Shown here: positions 19,573-30,309 of the stretch, piece by piece
How the letters are laid out: every line of letters starts with the position of its first letter
Position numbering within the stretch: the first letter of the stretch is position 1
Program-made: the position numbers and the translations under genes
The notes under the pieces: model-generated
What the model saw: only the letters and a program-made list of their open reading frames with translations
The model's database searches: none
Told to the model about the DNA's origin: nothing
Source of the DNA: Hirundichthys speculiger
Lineage: Eukaryota > Chordata > Actinopteri > Beloniformes > Exocoetidae
Direction of reading: 5' to 3'
DNA length: 64,000 bases
NCBI GenBank assembly: GCA_018398805.1
Contig: JAGFBZ010000015.1
Location: 62,001 to 126,000, forward strand

Positions 19573-20436
19573 GGCCCGATCTCCCGCCAGATCTGCTAAA
19601 GCTGCTATTTAGGGATAGCGGGTAGCGGGATGGGTGTTCCCCCACAAAGAGCGCAATCTTCCACCTTGCTAAACCCGCTATCCCACCTGCGCTAACCGCT
19701 AAATTATGCATTGTAGTGGTTAGGGCGTTCCACCTGTTAAACCAATCAGTGCGTCAGCAGCCATTGCCTTTAAGAGCAGGTTGTGCTACCTGCTAACCGC
19801 TATGGAGCGTCTTTTCATCCAGATCAGAGCAGCTCTCATGTGCAGCTCGTCTGGGACTCTGCTGTAGAGCTTCCTCCTCTTCCTTCCTCCTCCTCCTCTG
19901 CACTGATATATACATATAAATATTTTCAATCAGACAATTCCTATCGGCTACCTGAAAGTCCCAGATAGTTGGTGTCCTCCCAGTAAACACGCTCTGGTCA
20001 TCTATGGTTTAACTGGCGAGCAAGCCATTTAAGACGATCTCTGCTATTTTCTCAGGAGTTCAACTGAGGCCAAATCACGCTTTTTATACAAGAGTTACTT
20101 TGAGAGGTAGAGCCGTTTGTGCACGTCCACATGTGACCAGGTGGCATGCATTGATGCCATTTGGACACGCTCTTGTACGCGCCGACATGCGGGTTTAGGG
20201 TGACAGGGTAGCAGGTGGTCACAACCCTAAACCCGCGATCGGAAGATACCGTGTTTGCAGAAAGGGCAAAAAACACGCCCATTGCCACACCTACAAAGTG
20301 AGTAAGGGAGTCGGCATGATGAGTAGCGGCTTTAGGGAGCAGAAGATTGCATTAGCGGTTAGCGGAGGTTCCTATACCCGCAATTTGCAGGTAGCGGCTA
20401 GTGGTAACGGGTAAGGGGAAGTGTACGATTGGGGCC
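19573..20436 (-). mobile_element. TAGCGG-family MITE, copy A (reverse orientation)
   Basis: The ends are ggcccgatct and the complement of ggccccaatcgtac. Inside each end lie many variants of gcgggtagcggg and gccgctaaccgct, forming dense direct and inverted subterminal repeats. The central part includes a Glu/Arg-rich potential coding fragment (QRRRRKEEEEALQQSPRR on the minus strand) shared with copies B and C. An internal inverted pair gcgggtttaggg/ccctaaacccgc lies at about 20189-20237. It is the longest copy at about 864 bp; its target duplication is unclear. Confidence 0.75.
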
Positions 20437-20439
20437 TAT

Positions 20440-21935
20440 GTCTGAACATCAACCCCTGAGTTTCATCAAATGCCTGCCTCAGCATCTCAGTCAGTGGTTC
20501 TTCGACTCACTAAGATACTCTGAAAAATGTTGGCTTGTCATTTAATGTTGAAAGCAAAGGGGAGCGTGAACACTTGTTTGTCCTCTTCAATTCTTTTCCT
20601 TGTTTGAGAGAAAGCAACAGCTATGTTTGGACACAATTACACCCCCTTCTATTACAGCTCCACAATCATCTGTCTCTACATCTAACAAAAGAAGTCCAAA
20701 CTTCTTACCTTTGCTGCCTCTTTCATCATGATTGTTGTTTGTCAAAACATTTCCCCTAAGAGACCCAGGCCACATGGGAATCTTTCATTTCATTCATCAA
20801 ACATGATTCCTCCTTTGTCACATATTTGAATTTAAAATAACTTCCATGTGCATTGATGCCCTCTGGCACTCTCTCTTTCCTTTCAAGAGCAGGACAGACC
20901 TCGGCGGGGAGTGGAAGGGCTAATGAGCCGTGACAGAGTTCATTTTGTGAAACGAGAAAGCAGCTTGAAACCTCAAGCTCTTCATTATGACTTCAATGCC
21001 AGTGAAGTGGCGGGCAAAGACAAAAAAAAAAAAGAACAATGCTGATGAGCCCCAGAAGAGTCACACCGCCTGTTTTCATTTGTCTTCACCTGAAGACCGG
21101 TGCTCCGTGATTGTGGGGTCACTGTGTGGATTTAGAGCACGTAGGAAATGGTTTGACTGAACTGCAGATGAGTGACAAACTAAAATCTCCTCTCAACGTA
21201 CCTGAGAAGCATAAAAACTATTGAAAATGGAAACAGGCTTATAGCTTTCAAATTTACCATCTGCACGACCATTTATCGTACCTTTGATTGTGACGTTTCT
21301 GCAGTGGCTTTCCCTTTGCCTGTCCCACATTTCAGCTACGAATTTCTCACATTTTGGTACAGCAGATGTTGAACAGTTGTGTGATAATATGTTCTTACCT
21401 TCATTAGTAGAGGTAAGGAGAAAAATCCAAGATGCTGAATTTGTAACAGGACCTCCTCTGTCGTCCTTCCAGCCAAAGTGACAACGGATCTTCTGATTTA
21501 GTGGCCTCCCACTCCATACCACTTGGTGGCGACAGCAAACAGCAGAAGAGGCGCACTAGCTACCAAAAATTAAAAAAAAGAAGAAAAACAAACTGAAATT
21601 ACAAGATTGATATTAAAGTTTATGGTCATACTGGGCCTCAGCCTGAGCTGGACAGTACTGGACCACACCAGAACTGTAAGAGGGCCCCTGGGAGCAAAAA
21701 ACTGCACTGTTTCTTTAAGAGCTGGTCTTCTTACACTAGTAACGATATTTTACAGGTGGTTCGAGGCACGACATGACAAGGTTGTCTCAGAGAAAGAAAT
21801 GTCTGCCTGTCTGTGAAGAAAGAGCTAAGAGGAGGAAATAAGACGAGGAATGAAGAAATTAAAAACTCTGCTCAGAATTTATTCATGTAATGAGAGAAAT
21901 CATGTGGAGATGAAATTCAAGGTTTACCCTAATCG
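20440..21935. other. unassigned sequence
   Basis: No coding region supported. A short A-run is near 21023 and an A-rich stretch near 21571; nothing else was recognised. Confidence 0.3.
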
Positions 21936-21942
21936 ACTTTAA

Positions 21943-22512
21943 GGGCCCGATCGTACACCTCCCATTAGCCGCTACCCGCTAGCCGCTACCCACAAATTGC
22001 GGATTTAGGCATCTCCGCTAACTGCTAATGCAATCTTTCACTTCCCTAAAGCCGCTACCCGCTTTGCCGACTCCCTTACTCACATTGTAGGTGTGGCAAT
22101 GGGTGTGTCATTTGCACTTTCCGCAAACTCGATAGATACCAAGTTTGCGGAAAGCCCAACCCGCATGTCGGCGCGTATATCAGTGCAGAGGAGGAGGAGG
22201 AAGGAAGAGGAGGAAGCTCTACAGCAGAGTCCCAGACGAGCTGCACATGAGAGCTGCTCTGATCTGGATGAAAAGACGCTCCATAGCGGTAAGCAGGTAG
22301 CGTAACCTGCCTTTAAAGGCAATGACTGCTGACGCACTGATTGGTTTAACAGGTGGAACGCCCTAACCACTACTATGCATAATACAGCGGTTAGCGCAGG
22401 TAAGATCGCGGGTTTAGGGAGGTGGAAGATTGCATTCTTTGTGGGGGAACGCCCCTCCCGCTACCCGCTATCCCTTAATAGCAGCTTTAGGAGGTTTGGC
22501 GGGATCGGAACC
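21943..22512 (+). mobile_element. TAGCGG-family MITE, copy B, with TAA target duplication
   Basis: It starts gggcccgatcgtacac and ends in the complement of ggttccgatcccgcc, giving about 10-bp imperfect terminal inverted repeats. TAA lies directly outside at 21940-21942 and 22513-22515. A TWA duplication is typical of PIF/Harbinger elements. It is internally shorter than copies A and C but keeps the GCGGTAGCGG subterminal repeats and the Arg/Glu-rich block. Confidence 0.8.
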
Positions 22513-22515
22513 TAA

Positions 22516-23227
22516 ATCTCCAGACTGTGAGGGAATATTGCTCCCAGCAGCATTTATGCTTCCCTGGTTTGTGAGATTGCTGAACTGACTGGGACTTAGC
22601 CAGCAGATGTTCTCTGACAGTCGTAATTATGTGTCTAAATGTGTCTAAATGATTCAATGATATTTGAAATATTTAGCTTCTACCAAATTAAATAAAAAGT
22701 AAATATGCTTCATTGTTTGAATCTTTTATTCATGTTGTCCAACATTACTTAAATTAATACTGTAAAAGTGTGAAAATTACACTCAGACCAAATGCAACAC
22801 ATACTGTATATGTTTTGTAAACTTACAGGAATTATATAACATAATGAACAAACAGGCTAAGTAGACTTATGAAAAGCGTATACATTAGTAAAAGTACTTT
22901 ATTCTACAAAGCTGAAAAGCATTAACACGCATGTCCTCGGTTTCCAGGAGTGAGATTTCACTGCAGGTTGGTTCGCATATTGAACTCAAGTCTGCATGGC
23001 TGTGCATGGCGCTAATGCTAACAGATGCTTTGCTCTGGGACCAGAGGAGCCTCATTCCATCAGAGACACCTCTGCTTGTTCATCCTTTCAGGCTCTAATC
23101 ACTGCTGTCGCATCGGAGCTCATTTGACACCTGTATTTCAGTGTAATTTGTCCAACCTTTTTGCTCTTTACCATCTATAAGATCAAGGGCTCCATCCTTC
23201 AATAATACATTAAATATACCATAATAC
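22516..23227. other. unassigned AT-rich sequence
   Basis: No feature supported. Confidence 0.3.
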
Positions 23228-23237
23228 GATCATTGCA

Positions 23238-23609
23238 GGCAGTACGGTGGCTTAGTGGTTAGCACTGTTGCCTCACAGCTAGAAGGTTCCTGGTTTGAAC
23301 CTCAGCAGGGGTCTTTCTGTGTGGAGTTTGCATGTTTTCCCCGTGCTTGTGTGGGTTTCCTCCGAGTACTCCGGTTTCCTCCCACAGTCCAAAGACATGC
23401 ATGTCAGGTTAATTGATAATTCTAGATTGCCCGTAGGAGTGAATGTGAGTGTGAGTGGTTGTGTCTGTATGTGTGGCCCTGCGTTGGACTGGTGACCTGT
23501 CCAGGGTGGACCCCTGCCTTTCGCCCGTAGACAGCTGGGATAGGCTCCAGCAGATCCCCGTGACCCTTCAAGGATGAAACGGGTGTAGAAAATGGATGGA
23601 TGGATGGAT
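23238..23609 (+). mobile_element. full-length tRNA-headed SINE with ATGG tail
   Basis: The 5' head (tggcttagtggttagcac at the A-box position and ggtttgaacc at the B-box position) looks tRNA-derived, which would give an internal RNA polymerase III promoter. The body contains tcctcccacagtccaaagac and the 3' end runs into aaaatggatggatggatgg. A perfect 10-bp target duplication, gatcattgca, lies at 23228-23237 and 23610-23619. Truncated relatives are at 1344-2344, 26417-26451, 32583-32718 and probably 40451-40513. Confidence 0.9.
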
Positions 23610-23619
23610 GATCATTGCA

Positions 23620-24397
23620 AATATGATTTGAGCTTTTCTTGAGACTTTGAGAGGGTTAAACAGTGAATGACAGCAGAGCAGACAGTTACTACAATCAAAT
23701 GAGCCGATAAAGTCCCTCTGTACATCAGTAGTTAATGTGATTCATTTCAATCTAATACACTGTTATAGACCTTGCGTAAACAGAAATGCAGCAGAGCAGA
23801 TTCACTCTGCCACAGATCATTCTCTGGCAGCGTGGCTTGTCTCCAGATAGCTGAAATTATGACTTGCCGAAGCCAAAAGAACTGTTGCCATGAAATAATC
23901 TTCTGTCAGAGTTAATGCTGTAGCCTGTCTGTTGTTTTCTGCTGCGAGGACACGTATCAAAGTGATGTGAAACGTAATTGCAGCATCGGTGCTCTGGCGA
24001 AGAGGAAAGGAAAGTGTTTAATTGTTCTTATTTCGTTTTGTTTATTGCTGATAGACTGATGACGACGCACGCCATCCTGGAAAGTACGATGTGAGCGATT
24101 TAAGTCATGCTTAATGCAAAAATATGAATGTTTCCTCCAATTAATACTGTAAAAATGTTAGGCTATCCAAAGAAAAAATAAAGTCCAAACTCCATTAGTG
24201 TAAATGGGTTTACTAGTTCAAACATTAGCAACAGGAAGCTTCATTAAAGGCCAGCAGGAGCAGCATCTGGCAGCTCCAAGCTGTCAAAACACAGCATGTT
24301 GTCATGGAGAACAAGCACGTAAAGGCAGCGAGGAAGAAGCTTATCAGGATGGGGATGTCTTGTGACCGAGACCCAGCTCTTCTGGACAGAGATCTCA
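23620..24397. other. unassigned sequence
   Basis: No feature supported. Confidence 0.3.
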
Positions 24398-24444
24398 GAT
24401 GTTCCTGGTATCTGCTGGAGCCACCAGCAGATACCAGGAACATC
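24398..24444. repeat. perfect 21-bp inverted repeat, left hairpin
   Basis: Arm 24398-24418 (gatgttcctggtatctgctg core) is the exact reverse complement of 24424-24444 across a 5-base loop. A related hairpin occurs at 25058-25105, on the other side of a LINE-like tail. Confidence 0.9.
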
Positions 24445-24600
24445 CTACCCTTCTCTTTTCTTAAACCCAAACCCCCTCCTCCCCCCCCTCCTCCCCTTTT
24501 TCTCGCACACACCTCACCTACACCCCACCCGCACATTACTGATACTCAAGAGCCTATCATGGCTCATTACGCTGACCACACGCCCAAGGGCCCTCCATAG

Positions 24601-25040
24601 CCCGCTTGCATTCACCCTACAACAATTCCACTTTATTATTATTTTTTACTTTTTCTGTGCTCTCCTCTCTCTGTCCTACATCCTCTTTCTGTCCTCCATC
24701 TTCTCTCTGTCCTACATCCTCTCTCTGTCCTGTCTCCCCTCTTTTCTTTCTCTACCCGGCTGGCCTTCGGCAGGAAGGTCCCCCCATATGAGCCAGGTCC
24801 TGCTCAAGGTTTCTTCCTCTTAAAGTGGAGTTTTTCCTTGCCACTGTTTGGTATAAAGGTTTTTTTTCTCCCTACGTGGGAGTTTTTTTACCTGCCATTA
24901 TCATTGATTGGATTTAATTATATAATCTTAGTTGATGATATTTGCTCGGGGGTCATGCTCTGGGTCTCTGTAAAGCGCCTAGAGACAATTGTCATTGTAA
25001 CAGACGCTATATAAATAAAATTGAATTGAATTGAATTGAA
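24601..25040 (+). mobile_element. 3' end of a LINE/SINE-type retroelement with ATTGA tail
   Basis: It contains the teleost repeat motifs gtttcttcctcttaaagtgg and gtaaagcgcctagagacaat, followed by a tail of tandem attga units at 25019-25040. A shorter, related copy is at 62581-62745. The pyrimidine-rich tract 24655-24760 lies upstream. No RT frame is present. Confidence 0.7.
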
Positions 25041-25057
25041 TCTGGTATCTGGTATCT

Positions 25058-25105
25058 GGTGGCTCCAGCAGATACCAGGAACATCTGGTATCTGCTGGAG
25101 CCACC
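25058..25105. repeat. perfect 20-bp inverted repeat, right hairpin
   Basis: Arm 25058-25077 (ggtggctccagcagatacca) is the exact reverse complement of 25086-25105. It shares its core with the hairpin at 24398-24444. Confidence 0.9.
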
Positions 25106-25109
25106 AGTC

Positions 25110-26410
25110 CAGCTTGGGGGTTACAGCTCCCAGTGCCCCCATAACTATCGGTACCACTGCTGCCTTCACACTTTTTCTAGATCTTCGTTCACCCCTTGGT
25201 ATCTCTGGAGCTTCTCGTCTTCTTTCTTTCTGATGTTGTCGTCACTCGGGATGCTTACATCCACCACCACTGCTGGGTTCTGATTAGCCCTCACCAGTTT
25301 GACCCTTTGGATCTGGAAGTCCCACAGGACACCTTTGGAGGTGTCTCCCGTCTTGACCCCGGGAGCTCCATGCAGATGCCATGCAGATGCCTCCTGGCAT
25401 GGCAGACACTGGCCTCTATTGATCTCTGTGTTTAGGGCCTGTTCTTGTGCAGCCATGATCAGCAGAAGCATGCAATGGTAATTTCTTCATCTCAAACTAT
25501 CTATTGAAACAAAAGCTAACAAAAGTGGTTGGTGTACGACAACAGAAAACGTCTGCAGGGCGCCGTTCCTAATGAAGCGGTCAGAGGACGTCCACTTCTG
25601 TGTCTCTGGTTGAACCTGCTGAAGACGGTTTGTGACATCAGCTCGGTGACTCAGCGGCCCGGCAGAGCCCAGGTACTGTTGATTGATGGTTAGGCGTCAT
25701 CTTGGTAAATGTGAACAGCATGATGAAGAGGACTGTTTAAATTCACATTAACACTGAACCGCAGCGTGGAGCGACTGGTTCATGGATCAGACACTCGGGA
25801 TTTTTAACCAGCCATGTTATGCAATAAGGACTGAAACTCTGAACAGTTGGACATGTGCATTCAAACATTTAGAGAAGGTCAAAATTAGTTCACCAAAGAT
25901 GTTTTAATTTCAATGTAAAAAGAAAAAAAAACAACTCATATCTCATATCTCTGCAGGAAATAAAAACTTGCTCATTTATACAACGTTTGCCTTTGAGGAT
26001 TTTCCTGACTAGCTTGCTAATGTTCATTTCCCCAAACTGGGTTTTCACATCAGCCACAACTTGAGGAGTCTACATCTGGAATAACATTGGAACAGAGCCG
26101 GTACCTCAAATTAGATGAAATGCTTTGGAAATGGAAATCTTACGCCGACACAACCATCTGTTATGGGTATTTGTAGGCGTCTTGGAGCAGACTTAAAACA
26201 TGCAAGAGGATTTATAATAGAAGTTAGAAATTATAGAAGGCTATATAAAAGTTGGGTAATGCCTCATAATGAGTAAGTAACTGATGGTTTTCATGTCCAG
26301 TGAACTGGACTTCGCTTGCAGCAGCCTGGGAGGTAAAGAAGTAAAGGTGGGTGGGTGTCTACATTAATACTTAGCTTTTTGCTTATATTGATATTTCTAC
26401 TTATAGATAT
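25110..26410. other. unassigned sequence
   Basis: Short frames at 25166-25471 lack motifs. No transposon terminus was recognised. Confidence 0.3.
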
Positions 26411-26416
26411 TTAAAT

Positions 26417-26451
26417 CTGTGATGGACTGGTGACCTGTCCAGGGTGTACCC
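26417..26451 (+). mobile_element. SINE fragment
   Basis: The stretch ggactggtgacctgtccagg and its flanks match the internal part of the SINE at 23238-23609. Confidence 0.6.
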
Positions 26452-26679
26452 CCCCTCTTCTGGTGCACTGGTGTAGTCCAGTGGTCCTCAACCTTTTTGC
26501 AACTGTGGACTGGTCAATGCTTGACAATTTTATCGCGGACCGGTGGGGCTTCCTCGTTACTCGTTACATTACAGCAATAATATAACACGAGTATAACATC
26601 AAAGACTGTGATAACATCCTCTGTACTCATAGAATAAATAAATAAAAAAAACTCACGCAGAGTGGGCTTGGTCATTGTG

Positions 26680-29600
26680 ATAATGAAATGAAATGAAATG
26701 AAAGAATGAATGAAAAATACTTTATTTATCCCATAAAGGGAAATTCAATGTAGTAAGGGCTCTCTCTCTCTCTTTTTTTTTTTTTTTTTTAATAAAAAAA
26801 ACAGACAGAAATAATAATAATAATATAATAACAGGTGTTAAGTCTTGTTGTGGAGGCTGATGGCTGCTGGCAGGAATGATCTTCTGTATCTTTCCGTCTT
26901 GCAACGGACCTGAAGAAGCCTCTCACTGAACACACTCTGTTGTTTGATCACTGTGTCGTGGAGAGGGTGTGAAGAGTCCTTCATCATCTTCATCAGCTTG
27001 TGCAGCATTCTTTTTTGTACAATCAGTTCCAGCGGCTCCAGAGTTACACCCAGCACAGATTCAGCTTTCCTGATCAGTTTGTTGATTCTCTTCAGGTCTC
27101 TGGTTCTGATGCTGCTGCCCCAGCAGATGGCTGCAAAGCTGATTGCACTTTCAACAACAGACCTATAGAAGATGTGCAACATCTTGGTGCAGACATTAAA
27201 AGATCTCAACTTTCTTAAAAGTAGAGTCTGCTCTGACCTTTCTTGTAGATGTGTTCTGTGTTGCATTTCCACTCCAGTCTGTTGTCAAGCTGAACTCCAA
27301 GATACTTGTATTCCTCCACCACCTCCACCTCCTTTCCCAGGATGGAAACACTGCTGTGTAGATTCTTGCTCCTCCTGAAGTCGACAATCATCTCCTTAGT
27401 TTTGCTGGTATTTAATACGAGATGATTGTTACTACACCATTTCACAAACTGACAGATCAGTTCTTTGTACTCTGCTTCTTGTCCGTTGCTGATACACCCA
27501 ACAACTGCAGAGTCATCAGAGTATTTCTGCAGATGACAGGACTCAGAGTTGTACTGGAAGTCAGAGGTGTAGAGTGTGAAGAGAAATGGTGAGAGAACAG
27601 TTCCTTGTGGTGCTCCAATGCTGCTGACCTCCATCTCAGACACACAACCTTTCAGTCTCACAAACTGTGGTCTGTTTGTGAGGTAGTCATAAATCCAGGA
27701 GGTTGTGGAGGAATCCACCTGGAACTTATGGAGCTTCTCACATAACAACGCAGGCTGAATTGTATTAAAAGCACTTGAGAAATCAAAAGAACATGACCCT
27801 CAAAGTGCTGCCTGATTGGTCCAGATGAGAGTGGGCTCTGTGAAGCAGGTAGATGATGGCGTCTTCAACCCCAAGCCCATTACGATATGCAAACTGTAAT
27901 GGGTCCTGAAAGGTGCTGACCTGCTTGTTGAGGTGGACCAGTAAGAGTCTCTCCAGGACTTTCATGATGTGAGATGTCAGGGCAACTGGTCTGTAGTCAT
28001 TAGGTTCAGCTGATTGTGGTTTTTTAGGCACTGGAACAAGGCAGGATGTTTTCCACAGCACAGGAACTGTTCTCTGTCTCAAACTAGTGTTGAAGAGGTG
28101 CTGGAGAATCGGACATAGTTGCAATGAGCAGGTCTTAAGAACTCTGGGACAGACACCGTCTGGACCTGCAGCCTTGTTCTGGTTCAGTTTCTCAAGTTGT
28201 TTTTTGACCTGATTGCAGGAGACAGACAGAGTGGAGTGGGAGGCAGAGGAGGTCTCTGAGGTGGAGAAAGATGATGCTGGTTTCTGGTCCATGATGACTG
28301 AGCTGCAGGGTGACAGAGAGTGGAGTGGTGAGGTGACAGGAAAGCTGTGGGCTCACGGAGGGTGTGTGGTCTGTTGGGCTGGAGGCAGGGGGGAACTGAA
28401 CCTATTGAAGAACGTGTTCAGTTCATTAGCTCTGTCCAGACCTCCATCAGTCTGGTCCCCCTTTGCCTTGAAGCCGGTGATCTTCTTCATTCCAGACCAT
28501 ACATCCCTCACGTTGTTCTGCTGGAGCTGCCTTTCTAGCTTCTTCCTGTAGTCCTCCTTGCACTTCCTGGTTTGTTCTTTAATTAGTTTGTGTGTTGTCT
28601 TCAATAACTCCCTGTCTCCATCCCTGAAGGCTTCCTTTTTGATGTTCAACAGCTTTTTCAGGTCTCTGGTGATCCAGGGTTTGTTATTGGGGAAGCACCT
28701 CACAGTTCTTGTTGGAACGATGCTGTCCACACAGAAGTTTATGTAAACTGTCACACACTCAGTCATGACGTTGTTGTTGTCTCCATGAGGTTCACAGAGG
28801 ACATTCCAGTCCGTAGCCTCAAAGCAACCTTTCAGAGCATCTTCAGCTTCATTAGACCAGGTTTTGATAGTTTTTGTGATCACTGGTTGCTGCTGAACGA
28901 TGGGCTTGTAGGTGGAGGTGAGAAAAACCAGATTATGGTCAGATCTTCCTAAAGGTGGCAGGGCAGAGCAGCTGTATGCATTTTTAATATTTGCATAAAA
29001 TAAGTCCAACGTCTTATTTTCTCTGGTGGAGCAGCTGACAAACTGTTGGAATGATGGTAAAGCTGTAGAGAGGGAGACATTGTTGAAGTCTCCAGAGATC
29101 GCCATAACTGAGTTTGGATACTGTGTTTGCAGCCTTGCAATAACGGAGCTGATGACATCACAGGCTGCGTCTGGAGCGATACCAGGTAGAATATAAACCG
29201 CTACCAGAATAACACAGGTAAAACTCTCTGGGTAAATAATAAGGACGGAAACTCACAGCTAACAGTTCAAGGTCCCTCGTGCAGATCTTCTCCTTGACGG
29301 TGACATGTCCAGGATGACACCAACGCTGGTTAACCAGCACTGCAATCCCACCTCCCCTCAGCTTCCCGCTGAGTTGCTTACTGCGGTCTGCTCGGACCGT
29401 CTTAAAGCCGCGAACAGACACGTTACAGTCCGGGATGTGTTCATGCAGCCACGTCTCGGTGAAACACATGAGACTACATTCTCTGTATTCTCTCTGGGAC
29501 CTGGTTAGCATGTCAAGCTCGTCCGTTTTGTTAGCTAGCGATCTGACGTTACCCATCACAACAGTTGGGAAGAAGAAACAGTTTTAAATCTCCACCGCTT

Positions 29601-29950
29601 TTCTCTCTGCTTCACTCCTGCCCTGCATCCTCTTCTCTTTCTTCTCAACTCCATCGGGATTTGTCGTGTTATTTCACTGCCAATCCTCATTTTAGAGAGT
29701 TTTAGCAGTTGATCACGACTGTAAACAAGTCCAGCGTTGCCATGGAGACACATCATAACAAGTATCGGAGACAACCAAAAAGAGACAAAAGTATACAGAA
29801 AACTTTCTCGTGCCGCACAGCCTCCGAACCGACCTAAAAACCTCTTCAAAAAAATTGATAAAAATGACGGCTGTATTTCAAAGACAAAAAGAAAATCGAA
29901 AAAATTATTAAAACTATGTGAGAGCAACTACAATTTGCAGCCACCTTGCG
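26680..29950 (-). mobile_element. L2/CR1-type (Jockey superfamily) LINE, near full length
   Basis: A minus-strand non-LTR retrotransposon nested in the hAT element. The 3' end on the minus strand reads gggataaataaagtatt and then a tail of tttca/attca-type units (plus-strand aatgaaatgaaatg at 26681-26700). Coding blocks for AP-like endonuclease and reverse transcriptase run from about 29930 to 26840 but lie in different frames. An A-rich stretch adjoins the 5' end at 29951-30000. No clean target duplication was found. Confidence 0.85.
26838..29927 (-). pseudogene. LINE ORF2 remnant: endonuclease-reverse transcriptase, frameshifted
   Basis: Open blocks in order: 29927-29556 (basic N-terminal segment), 29559-29158 (start of the endonuclease; MGNVRSLANK and CFTETWLH are its conserved motifs, the latter with the catalytic Glu), 29105-28353 (endonuclease end with GRSDHNLV, then a linker), 28292-27783 (RT fingers, including VPVPKK and NDYRPVALTS), 27748-27215 (RT palm with GAPQGTVLSP and catalytic YSDDSAV), and 27272-26838 (thumb and C-terminal region with DSSHPLHD). 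At least four frame changes separate the blocks, so no full protein can be made. Catalytic motifs remain readable, so decay is moderate. The assignment to the L2/CR1 neighbourhood is from motif style only. Confidence 0.85.
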
Positions 29951-30309
29951 GCGCATTCTAGAAGAAAAAAAAAAAAAATAAATAATAATAATAAATAAAT
30001 CCATATTTCAAGTAGAACTCCTGCTCCTGCTTTCTTTCTTTTTTTTTCTCTTCACTGTGCATTTTCTCCTTCACAAGGAAACCTCCCAAAGACGTCTGTT
30101 TCTTACTCATTTTGCTAGCTGGATTAAATTTTGGCACTCAAGTGACCGAGATGTAACCGAGAGAATCCGGTCATTTTTTAAAATAAAATATTTTTCAAAA
30201 TAAAAGCTCGTTCAGATTCATATAATAAATAAAACTTAAATAGCTCATTTTTTCTTGCACGGACCGGTACCGGTCTGCGGACCGGGGGTTGGGGACCACT
30301 GGTGTAGTC

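Larger units (their letters stand above)
26479..30301. mobile_element. hAT element interrupted by a LINE
   Basis: The inverted termini cagtggtcctcaacc and ggttggggaccactg match at 14 of 15 positions. A perfect 8-bp target duplication, gtgtagtc, is at 26471-26478 and 30302-30309. hAT sequence is 26479-26680 and about 29960-30301, with ggaccggt motifs near both ends. The middle is a minus-strand LINE. No hAT transposase frame is left, so the element was short (about 0.55 kb) before the LINE arrived. Confidence 0.9.

Noticed and set aside
23238..23320. A functional tRNA gene.
   Set aside because: A- and B-box-like motifs are present, but no cloverleaf forms; it is the head of a SINE with a target duplication.
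24304..24823. Pro-rich frames of 98 and 153 codons.
   Set aside because: They arise from a hairpin repeat and pyrimidine-rich low-complexity DNA at a LINE 3' end.
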